Below, piece after piece: positions 24,097-30,729 of a stretch of 64,000 nucleotides of DNA. The DNA is taken from NCBI GenBank assembly GCA_050331575.1, contig JBHJGS010000026.1:1-64000 (forward strand), written 5' to 3'. Numbering within the stretch: the first letter of the stretch is position 1; each line of letters starts with the position of its first letter. The stretch is from JBHJGS01 sp050331575 (GTDB lineage Bacteria; Pseudomonadota; Alphaproteobacteria; Sphingomonadales; Rhodothalassiaceae). Made by a program: the position numbers and the translations under genes. The notes under the pieces were generated by a model. It saw only the letters and a list, made by a program, of their open reading frames with translations, searched no databases and was not told the origin of the DNA.

Positions 24097-25140
24097 ATGA
24101 AGCTGATGAGCTGGAACATTGAATATATGAACCGCCGGTACGAGCCGGACCAGGAAGGCCCGGTAAAACGGCGCACCCGGGCAACCGGCATCAGCGATGT
24201 CGATGGGCTGGCAAAACGCGTGGCCCAGGTGATCAAGGATATCGATCCTGATGTTCTGGCGATTCAGGAAGGGCCGTCGCGCCGCGATGAAATGGCGGAT
24301 TTCGTGGCGAACTATCTTGAAGACGCCTATGATAGTGTCGGTCCGGCCGGCAAGGGTCAGCAGAAATTATTCTTCTTGATCAAGCAGTCTGGCGCGGTGG
24401 CAGAGTATAGCCGTCTGACCTTGGCCGGCGATGGTGACACAATCGTTGATTTGGGTGACGCTTTTCCCGCCGATATTCACGGCGATCAGGTTCCGGTCGA
24501 TTATGACTTCACGCGCCCGCCGCTGGTCGTGGAAGTGACAGATCAGAATGGCGAAACGACCTATATTCTGAATATGCACGCCAAGTCGAAATATATCCAC
24601 AACGGCCACAGCCTTTGGAATACGGACCGCAAGACGTTCATCCGCCAGGCCCTGCTGGCGCGGCGGCGGATTTCAGCCGAAGCCGCGCGGGTGCGCACGT
24701 TTGTCAATGCCCTGTTCGGCCCCGATTACATGCATTGCGGCTCGCCCGGCGCGGGCGATGGGCCGCGCATCGCCGTTTTGGGCGATCTCAATGACGGGCC
24801 GGGCCAGGATCTGTTTGAGCGGGTCTATCTGACGCACAATGTGATCGCCGCGATCGCCGGCTCGCCGTTTCAACCCCGGCGCATGCTGCGGCACGCCTTC
24901 ATTGACCGTGTCAACAAGGAAGACAATTTCACTTACCGGTTCGATGATTTTATCGATGAGATCGCCGACCGGCCGGTTCTGCTCGATCATATCCTCTTGT
25001 CTGCGGCGCTGTATTTCCGCGCTTTGCAGACAGCCGGTGTGGCCCACGACGCGTTCAATGCCCAGATCCGGCCCGACTTGCCGGGCAAGAACGAACAGCT
25101 CCCCAGCGATCACCGTCCGGTCTTCGCCGAAATCGGCTGA
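24097..25140 (+). CDS. endonuclease/exonuclease/phosphatase (EEP) family protein
   Basis: A 347-residue metal-dependent hydrolase. EEP active-site blocks are in order: SWNIEYMN (N-terminal Asn), LAIQEGPSR (metal Glu), LNMHAKSKY, VLGDLNDGPG (catalytic Asp-Asn), LLDHILLS and the C-terminal SDHRPVFAEI (Asp-His). There is no signal peptide, so action is cytosolic. The start is the ATG at 24097 behind GGGGAGGG; the frame is open 20 codons further up. The substrate (nucleic acid, phospholipid or phosphodiester) cannot be told. The 3' end overlaps the opposing blh gene by 31 bp. Confidence 0.82.
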   Translation: MKLMSWNIEYMNRRYEPDQEGPVKRRTRATGISDVDGLAKRVAQVIKDIDPDVLAIQEGPSRRDEMADFVANYLEDAYDSVGPAGKGQQKLFFLIKQSGAVAEYSRLTLAGDGDTIVDLGDAFPADIHGDQVPVDYDFTRPPLVVEVTDQNGETTYILNMHAKSKYIHNGHSLWNTDRKTFIRQALLARRRISAEAARVRTFVNALFGPDYMHCGSPGAGDGPRIAVLGDLNDGPGQDLFERVYLTHNVIAAIAGSPFQPRRMLRHAFIDRVNKEDNFTYRFDDFIDEIADRPVLLDHILLSAALYFRALQTAGVAHDAFNAQIRPDLPGKNEQLPSDHRPVFAEIG

Positions 25141-26027
25141 CTGCGGGGGCCGGCTGGCTTTATTGGATGGCGTGCCTGCTGCAAGAGGCCGGTCAACAGC
25201 ATATGCGGCACGGTCAGCGCGGCCAGGCCGATGAAGGTGGCGCGGATCAGACCGGTCACCGCATCGCCTTGGATCAGGGCCCAGGCCGCCGCGGCGCCGG
25301 CGCCGGTCATCAGCGTGGCAGGGACGGCCGCGGCCAAGGCCGGGCGCAAGGCCAAGTGCAGACGGCCGGCGGTGTCAGCGAAATGCCGCGGCGCATGCAA
25401 CAGGCAGAAATAGATCGTGAACAGCATCAAGGGCGGGACCGTCAGACCCAGGACAATCAGGGCCGGCAGTTCCAGTCCGGCACGTCCTGAGCGGCCACGC
25501 ACCGCCTCCTGCAGCAATAGGCTCAAGCTGGTGATCGCCAGCCACGGTGCCACGCCTGCCAGCTGCCAGGCCAAGGCCCCGCCGTCTGGGGCGAGCATCT
25601 GGAAGATCGCCGCGACCTCTTGCGGCGCATGTAAGAAGGCTGCGGCCAGGATCGTTGCGCCGTAAAGCAGGCGGCGCAGCGGGTCTGCCTCGTCATGCCA
25701 ATCTTCCCCGAAATGCAGCGCAGAATAGCCCAGGAAGAGAGCCAAGGCGGCGGTCGGCGCGGCCCACCACAGCGCCGCGACCGCCAGCATCAGCCCGCCA
25801 TACACTGCACCGAATCGCAGCCAGCCGCGCAGACGGTCCAGGCCAAACAACCGCTGCGCCACCGGCACATCCAATGCGCCATGGGGCACGCCCAGAAGCA
25901 GGATGGCCGGGACGGCCAGCCACAGCTGCAGGGTCCAGGCCCAGGTCCGGTCCGGCCAGGCCAGGCTCGCTGTAGCGGCGATGCAGCAGAGGCCAACCAG
26001 GCTAAGACTGTGGGCCAATGCCCTCAC
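25110..26027 (-). CDS. blh: beta-carotene 15,15'-dioxygenase (Brp/Blh family)
   Basis: Integral membrane enzyme that cleaves beta-carotene into two retinals for the rhodopsin. It has 305 residues with about seven hydrophobic helices. The iron-binding histidines sit in the family blocks LGVPHGALD, YSALHFGEDW, LLHAPRHFAD and LTVPHMLLTG. I place the start at GTG 26027, which overlaps the crtY stop as GTGA; a longer in-frame ATG at 26108 would add 27 Gly/Arg-rich residues lying inside crtY. Coupled translation with crtY makes sense, since CrtY makes its substrate. Confidence 0.9.
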   Translation of the reverse strand: MRALAHSLSLVGLCCIAATASLAWPDRTWAWTLQLWLAVPAILLLGVPHGALDVPVAQRLFGLDRLRGWLRFGAVYGGLMLAVAALWWAAPTAALALFLGYSALHFGEDWHDEADPLRRLLYGATILAAAFLHAPQEVAAIFQMLAPDGGALAWQLAGVAPWLAITSLSLLLQEAVRGRSGRAGLELPALIVLGLTVPPLMLFTIYFCLLHAPRHFADTAGRLHLALRPALAAAVPATLMTGAGAAAAWALIQGDAVTGLIRATFIGLAALTVPHMLLTGLLQQARHPIKPAGPRSQPISAKTGR

Positions 26028-27154
26028 AAGAAGGCGGCCGCCCGGGCGGCCTCGGCCAGAAACGGCGCCTTCGGCAAGGCCCGCGCCATCGCCGCCTTGT
26101 CCGTCCACGCGGCCGAACCGGACAAGAAACGCTCCAGCCGGCCCGGGGCCGCATGGCGGAACAGCGAGGTATAGAGCGCCGGCCCGCGTGACAGGTCCCG
26201 CTTGAGGACACGCAGAAACAGCGTGTCCATGGCGCGCAGCGGCGCCGGATCTGGCAAGGCGCCGATCGGCGGGCCGTCGCTGCGCAGCGCCTGGGCACAG
26301 GCATCGGCCCAGGCCTGGATGCGCTGGAACGCATAGCCGGTGCTGGGCCGGGCCGCGCCGCCGCCCAAGCCGGCGGCAACCATGCCGGGGCGATGCTCCG
26401 CGAAGATCGGCTCCATCGGGATCACGCCTGCTTCGCGGCGGATGGTTTCGCCACCGTATCCATTGGTCAGCCGATCGATCTCGGCGCCCAGGCGCTGGTC
26501 CAGTTGCCCCGGGCGCGGCGGGGTAGCGGCAAACCAGGTCAGTTCCACCAGCGCCCGATCAGCGGCAAAGGGCAGCACATAGACAAATTCCACGGCGTGC
26601 CGGAACGGCCCGCGGAAGGCCATGAGCGTGGCGCAGTGCCGATCGAACATCGGGGCGCTGGTGGCGATCTCCCGGCCGGCGAAATATTGCCCAAAGCCCG
26701 GGCGCCGGCGCGGCGGGCGTGTGTCGATAACATAGCGGGCGGTCACGCTGCCCTGGTCGGTCTCCACCCGCACCCTGCCATCTGGCAGGGGCGTCGCCCC
26801 CACGGCCGTGGTGCCCAGGCTGAGCGTGGCCGCCGGGGCCGCCGCTAAGGTCTGACAACAGCGGGTATAGAAGGGCGCCGCGGCCAGGCTGTCATAGGTC
26901 AGGGGCCGGCTGCGGCGATGGATCGGCGGCCTACCGGGCAGAGACACGCTCCATTGCGGCCAGCGCGCGCGGACGAGATCCTGAAACGGATCCGGCCGGG
27001 TGCGCCAGAACGACCAGGCGCGATCATCACGATACAGGGTGCGCGGTTCCAGAATGTGCACGCGCAGCCCGCCGCCTTGGGCCAGCCTGTAGCCCAGGCT
27101 CAAGCCCGCGCAGCCGCCCCCCAAGATCGCCACATCCGCGTCGCTTCGCGCCAT
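26024..27154 (-). CDS. crtY: lycopene beta-cyclase
   Basis: Cyclises both ends of lycopene to give beta-carotene, the precursor of retinal. It has 376 residues and is membrane-associated. The N-terminal dinucleotide motif is ILGGGCAGLSL (10-20). Other CrtY blocks are RAWSFW, the YFAGREI segment following DTRP, and the C-terminal GLGGGAARPSTGYAFQRI. It forms a two-gene operon with blh and is divergent from the rhodopsin gene, so substrate and pigment supply are encoded as a unit. Genes for the earlier steps to lycopene (crtE, crtB, crtI) are not in this window. Confidence 0.93.
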   Translation of the reverse strand: MARSDADVAILGGGCAGLSLGYRLAQGGGLRVHILEPRTLYRDDRAWSFWRTRPDPFQDLVRARWPQWSVSLPGRPPIHRRSRPLTYDSLAAAPFYTRCCQTLAAAPAATLSLGTTAVGATPLPDGRVRVETDQGSVTARYVIDTRPPRRRPGFGQYFAGREIATSAPMFDRHCATLMAFRGPFRHAVEFVYVLPFAADRALVELTWFAATPPRPGQLDQRLGAEIDRLTNGYGGETIRREAGVIPMEPIFAEHRPGMVAAGLGGGAARPSTGYAFQRIQAWADACAQALRSDGPPIGALPDPAPLRAMDTLFLRVLKRDLSRGPALYTSLFRHAAPGRLERFLSGSAAWTDKAAMARALPKAPFLAEAARAAAFL

Positions 27155-27371
27155 CGCTGCCGCTCCTGTGATTGCCTCGTCGCTCCTTTCAAAAAACGCG
27201 AGGCTGGATCGTCAGGATCACGATGCGTCGCTTTGCCCGGCCAGCAAATGCGCGCGAAAGCGGCGGTCTGCGTCGCTTTGACCAAGCCAGGCGGTGCAAC
27301 GCGGCCCAGCCCTGACCGTAGCCAAGATTGTCGAACGCACAGTCTGTCTGACCCCGTAGGAGACGCACAGG
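27155..27371. promoter_or_regulatory. divergent control region between crtY-blh and rhodopsin
   Basis: A 217-bp gap from which crtY (minus) and the rhodopsin gene (plus) are both transcribed, so it must hold both promoters. GTAGGAG lies 9 nt before the rhodopsin ATG. I see no convincing -35/-10 pair, EcfG-type site or palindromic operator on either strand. Confidence 0.5.
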
Positions 27372-28157
27372 ATGGTCGATCTTTCCCCGTTTCAATACAA
27401 TCTGATCTACAATGTCTTCTCGTTCACGCTGGCCACCATGGGCGCAGCGACGCTGTTTTTCTGGATGAGCCGTAGTCAGGTGGCACCGGCCTATCGGCTG
27501 GCTGTCACCATCACCGGCCTGGTCACCTTCATTGCCGCTTACCACTATTTTCGCATCTTCCAGAGCTGGGAGGCCGCTTACGCGCTGACCGACGGCACGC
27601 TCAGCGCCACGGGCAAGCCGTTCAACGACGCTTATCGCTATGTCGACTGGCTGCTGACGGTGCCGCTGCTGCTGGTGGAACTGGTGCTGGTGATGCGCCT
27701 GCCCAGTGGAGAGACTTGGCGGCGCGGCACCCGCTTAGGCGTGCTGGCCGCGATCATGATCGTGCTGGGCTATCCCGGCGAGGTGGCGACCGACGCCACG
27801 ACCCGCTGGATCTGGTGGGCACTGGCGATGATCCCCTTCCTCTGGATCGTCTATGAGCTGTTCGCCGGGCTCGGCAATGCCATCTCGCGCCAGCCGGACG
27901 AGGCGCGGGGATTGGTCAATGCGGCGCGCTGGCTGACCGTGGGCGCCTGGTCCTTCTACCCGGTCGTGTTCCTGTTTCCGATGATCGGCTTCACCGGGGC
28001 CACGGCGGAGACGCTTGTGCAGGTTGGCTATAGCCTGGCCGACATCACGGCCAAGGCGATGTTCGGCGTGGTGATTTTCCTGATTGCCCTGCGCAAGTCC
28101 CGCGCGGAGGCGGAGCGGGATCCCGCCCACGGCATGGCCGCTCAGCCGGCGGAATAA
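27372..28157 (+). CDS. light-driven proton-pumping rhodopsin (xanthorhodopsin/Gloeobacter-rhodopsin clade)
   Basis: A 261-residue seven-helix retinal protein. The Schiff-base lysine is Lys228 (ADITAKAMFG), the proton acceptor Asp92, the third motif residue Thr96 and the proton donor Glu103 (RYVDWLLTVPLLLVE), giving a DTE pump motif. His58 (AAYHYFRIF) is the partner of the acceptor Asp. Leu100, at the colour-tuning site, predicts green absorption. Helix and loop blocks such as FNDAYRYVD and LGYPGE match Gloeobacter rhodopsin, as recalled. At the position of the glycine that opens the carotenoid-antenna fenestration there is Trp149. No cleavable signal peptide. Retinal would come from the divergent crtY-blh operon. 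Confidence 0.95.
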   Translation: MVDLSPFQYNLIYNVFSFTLATMGAATLFFWMSRSQVAPAYRLAVTITGLVTFIAAYHYFRIFQSWEAAYALTDGTLSATGKPFNDAYRYVDWLLTVPLLLVELVLVMRLPSGETWRRGTRLGVLAAIMIVLGYPGEVATDATTRWIWWALAMIPFLWIVYELFAGLGNAISRQPDEARGLVNAARWLTVGAWSFYPVVFLFPMIGFTGATAETLVQVGYSLADITAKAMFGVVIFLIALRKSRAEAERDPAHGMAAQPAE

Positions 28158-28159
28158 GC

Positions 28160-28618
28160 TCACGCCCGGGCGCGGGTCAGCCGCGCCCGGCGCGTCGGCC
28201 GCTCCTGTCCGCCACTGATGGTCAGAGCGGTCAGCTCCAACATGTCCCCGGGGACCGTCAGACGCAGGCGCTTCATCGCAGGGCCTGCGGATCGGTCGAA
28301 CTGCAGACCATCGGCAATGGCCTGGCCGTGATAGATCAGCGCTTCCCCGGCCTGGTCGGCGATCCAGTGCAGGCGCAGGCCGTGGCCGGTGTCATAAACG
28401 GTGCTATGGGTCTGGATCAGCGCCCGGTCGCCGGCCCAATGGGCATAATCGAACGTCATGGCGCGGCCGGCCAGCACCGGCGTGATCAACAGGGTCGCGT
28501 GGCCGGTAAGGGGGCCATCATGGTCGGGGACGAACAGATCCTCCGCGCCGGACCAGGTCCCGGACCAGGCGGTCACCCAGGCCCGCAGCGTCATGCCAAT
28601 GACCTTCTTGTCAAGCAT
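28160..28618 (-). CDS. hypothetical protein, possibly lipocalin-like
   Basis: A 152-residue soluble protein I do not recognise. It is mostly beta-stranded (ATLLITPVLAGRAMTFDY, LIQTHSTVYDTGHGLRLHWI, LRLTVPGDMLELTALTI), and an N-terminal W-x-G-x-W segment (AWSGTWSG) recalls small beta-barrel proteins of the DUF1579 type. An alternative ATG at 28594 would shorten it by 8 residues. It is convergent with the rhodopsin gene, 2 bp apart, and lies 56 bp after carD on the same strand, so it may be read through from carD. There is no evidence for a link to phototrophy beyond position. Confidence 0.55.
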   Translation of the reverse strand: MLDKKVIGMTLRAWVTAWSGTWSGAEDLFVPDHDGPLTGHATLLITPVLAGRAMTFDYAHWAGDRALIQTHSTVYDTGHGLRLHWIADQAGEALIYHGQAIADGLQFDRSAGPAMKRLRLTVPGDMLELTALTISGGQERPTRRARLTRARA

Positions 28619-28674
28619 AACGCCCGGGCGGGCAAAGCCGTCCGGACGTCACGCATCCGGGCCTGGAGCCGCGC

Positions 28675-29181
28675 TTAAGCGGCCATGAGCACCTGTTCCA
28701 GCTTGGTCATCGCGTCGGCCTCGTCGATTTCCTCGACCGCGGCCAATTCCCGCGCCAGCCGGCCCAGCGCCGCTTCATAGATCTGGCGCTCGGAATAGGA
28801 CTGTTCGGGCTGGTCGCTGCCACGATGCAGATCGCGGACCACCTCAGCGATCGAGACGATGTCGCCGCTGTTGATCTTGGCTTCATATTCTTGCGCCCGG
28901 CGGCTCCACATCGTCCGCTTCACGCGCGCCTTGCCCCGCAATTTACTAAATGCTTGGTCGAGCGTCTTCTGATTGGACAAGCGCCGCATACCGGTCTTGG
29001 CGGCTTGGTTCAGCGGCACGCGCAGCGTCATCTTTTCTTTTTCGAAGCGGACCACATACAATTCCAGGGACATGCCGGCGATGTCCTGAGTTTCGATCTC
29101 GACAATGCGACCTACGCCGTGCTTGGGATAGACCACATAGTCGCCCTTGCTGAACACCAGCGTCTTTTTCTCTGTCTTCAT
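28675..29181 (-). CDS. carD: CarD/CdnL-family RNA polymerase-binding regulator
   Basis: A 168-residue global transcription factor that binds the RNA polymerase beta subunit and stabilises open promoter complexes. The N-terminal Tudor-like RNAP-interaction domain is FSKGDYVVYPKHGVGRIVEIE, and the helical DNA-binding domain includes LRGKARVKRTMWSRRAQEYEAKI with the conserved Trp. The ATG at 29181 is the natural start. It belongs to the conserved alphaproteobacterial neighbourhood helicase/S4 protein/ferredoxin/CarD. The 261-bp gap upstream holds an AT-rich palindrome-like stretch, GTAACATATATTAC, that may be part of its promoter. Confidence 0.93.
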   Translation of the reverse strand: MKTEKKTLVFSKGDYVVYPKHGVGRIVEIETQDIAGMSLELYVVRFEKEKMTLRVPLNQAAKTGMRRLSNQKTLDQAFSKLRGKARVKRTMWSRRAQEYEAKINSGDIVSIAEVVRDLHRGSDQPEQSYSERQIYEAALGRLARELAAVEEIDEADAMTKLEQVLMAA

Positions 29182-29442
29182 AAGCGCCGATTAACCTTTC
29201 CATTGCAACGATCGAAGCTGGCCGAAACCGCCACCCTACGGTTCAAGCGTCTGCATCCGGTCCGAACGGTCCCGAAGCGTGGCACACCAAATATGGGGAA
29301 TGGAGCCTGACGCGCCCCGACACACCTTCAATCGCCGAGTTGCCATACACATCAAGTGAGGTATGGGCGCTTGTAACATATATTACTTGTTGCGTCGAGA
29401 CGCATCGTGAGCGCGGTCACGCAGAATCGTTCCGCGGCGCGA

Positions 29443-29781
29443 TTAATCCCCCGTGCCCGGATTCTCGGAAAAATATTTCTCATATTTGCCGTCGACACCC
29501 TTATAATCGTCGGCATCCTCCGGCGGTTCCCCCTTGGTGGTGATATTCGGCCACATCTCGGAAAATTTCGTATTGACCTCGAGCCACTTTTCCAAGCCGT
29601 CCTCCGTGTCCGGCAGGATCGCCTCGGCCGGGCATTCCGGCTCGCACACGCCGCAGTCGATGCACTCATTGGGATTGATGACGAGCATATTCTCGCCTTC
29701 GTAGAAGCAGTCCACCGGGCAGACTTCCACGCAATCCATATATTTGCACTTAATGCATGCGTCGGTCACAACATACGTCAT
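29443..29781 (-). CDS. fdxA: 7Fe-type ferredoxin FdxA
   Basis: A 112-residue electron carrier with one 3Fe-4S and one 4Fe-4S centre. The first cluster motif is CIKCKYMDCVEVCPVDCF and the second CIDCGVCEPECPAEAI. The C-terminal extension (EKWLEVNTKFSEMWPNI) is the FdxA type found in alphaproteobacteria and Azotobacter. The start is the ATG at 29781 (MTYVVTDACI). The frame is open 20 codons upstream, but that part is basic and not family-like. The physiological partner is unknown. It sits between carD and the TerB-like gene. Confidence 0.95.
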   Translation of the reverse strand: MTYVVTDACIKCKYMDCVEVCPVDCFYEGENMLVINPNECIDCGVCEPECPAEAILPDTEDGLEKWLEVNTKFSEMWPNITTKGEPPEDADDYKGVDGKYEKYFSENPGTGD

Positions 29782-29880
29782 AATGAGGTCTTTCCACTTG
29801 GGTTTCGATCGGCGCAGCCCCGCCTTATGCCGAGGGCGCACGGCGATGACAACCGTAATTTATACCCAATCGGTCTTCTT

Positions 29881-30327
29881 TTAAGCCCGACGGGCTTCCA
29901 CACGCCGCCGCGCCTCGGCACGGTCCTGGTCGGTGACATAGATCAGACCGGCGATTCGGCGCAGCAACTGGTCCTCGAACGGGTCGACGACGCCGTCGGC
30001 GAGAACGATTTCCCACAGCATCTCCATCAGATCAATGCGACCGTCCTGATCCAGGCCGTCCTTGATGGCGCGGGTGAAGCGCAGCAGATGCTGGCTTTCT
30101 TCCTGTCGGCCTTCGGCTTCCTCGATCAAGCTGTCCGCCTCGTCGGCGGACAGATCGAAATGCTGCATCAGGCGCCGGCCCAATGTGTGCCGCTCCGTGT
30201 CGCTCATATGCCCGTCCGCCACGGCGGTTTCGACCATCAGCACGGCGCTGGCAAGGCGCGCATCCAGTCGGCCATTCTGATCAACAGGGTCTTCGGTTTG
30301 AAACATCCGTTTCAGGGATTTCAACAT
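29881..30327 (-). CDS. TerB-like helical protein
   Basis: A 148-residue acidic all-helical protein matching the TerB/co-chaperone-like fold. A first repeat (LASAVLMVETAVADGHMSDTERHTL) and a second (MLWEIVLADGVVDPFEDQLLRRIAGLI) share the A-D-G-x-(M/V)-x-x-x-E pattern that binds metal in TerB. There is no signal or membrane segment. It starts 9 bp after the S4 protein gene and is thus in the helicase operon. Involvement in stress handling is only by family; no other tellurite-resistance genes are near. Confidence 0.8.
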   Translation of the reverse strand: MLKSLKRMFQTEDPVDQNGRLDARLASAVLMVETAVADGHMSDTERHTLGRRLMQHFDLSADEADSLIEEAEGRQEESQHLLRFTRAIKDGLDQDGRIDLMEMLWEIVLADGVVDPFEDQLLRRIAGLIYVTDQDRAEARRRVEARRA

Positions 30328-30336
30328 AGCCAGGTC

Positions 30337-30729
30337 CTAATCCTCATCCGGTGTCAGAAAGGCGCGCAGTGCCCGCCGCTCCTTCTTGGTCGGCCGACCG
30401 CTGCCCGGGGCGCGCGCCGGCATCGGCGGGGTCTTGGGCGGTGGCGGTGGCGACAGATCCTCATAAAGCGTGCGCGCTTCTGCGGCCGGACCGCGCCGGG
30501 TGGCCAGCGCGCACACGCGAATGACCTTGATATGGGGGCCCAGAGGAAAGGTCAGCACCCGTCCGGGTCGAACCGGTGCGGCAGCCTTGGCGACCAGTTG
30601 GCCGTCGATGCGCACCCGACCGGAGCGGGCCAGCTTGGCCGCCAGCGCGCGCGTCTTGACGAAGCGCGCGTGGTGCAGCCAGACGTCCAGCCGCTGTTCT
30701 GCCGGGCTGTTCAGGTCGCTCCCGCTCAG
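30337..30729 (-). CDS. S4-domain RNA-binding protein (Hsp15-like), probable CTG start
   Basis: A small basic protein of the HslR/Hsp15 type, which binds stalled 50S subunits or rRNA. The S4 domain needs the segment RLDVWLHHARFVKTRALAAK followed by LARSGRVRIDG, which begins about 11 codons after the helicase stop. The only ordinary start in the frame, GTG at 30615, would cut the S4 domain in half. No ATG, GTG or TTG lies upstream. A CTG at 30729 overlaps the helicase stop as CTGA, behind AAGGG, mirroring the ATGA/GTGA couplings elsewhere in the window. That gives 130 residues with a Pro-rich, Lys/Arg tail (GRPTKKERRALRAF). Confidence 0.75.
   Translation of the reverse strand: MSGSDLNSPAEQRLDVWLHHARFVKTRALAAKLARSGRVRIDGQLVAKAAAPVRPGRVLTFPLGPHIKVIRVCALATRRGPAAEARTLYEDLSPPPPPKTPPMPARAPGSGRPTKKERRALRAFLTPDED

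Noticed and set aside
29881..30327. Tellurite-resistance operon
   Set aside because: Only a TerB-like fold is present; no terC, terD or other partner genes, and the context is the helicase/S4 operon.
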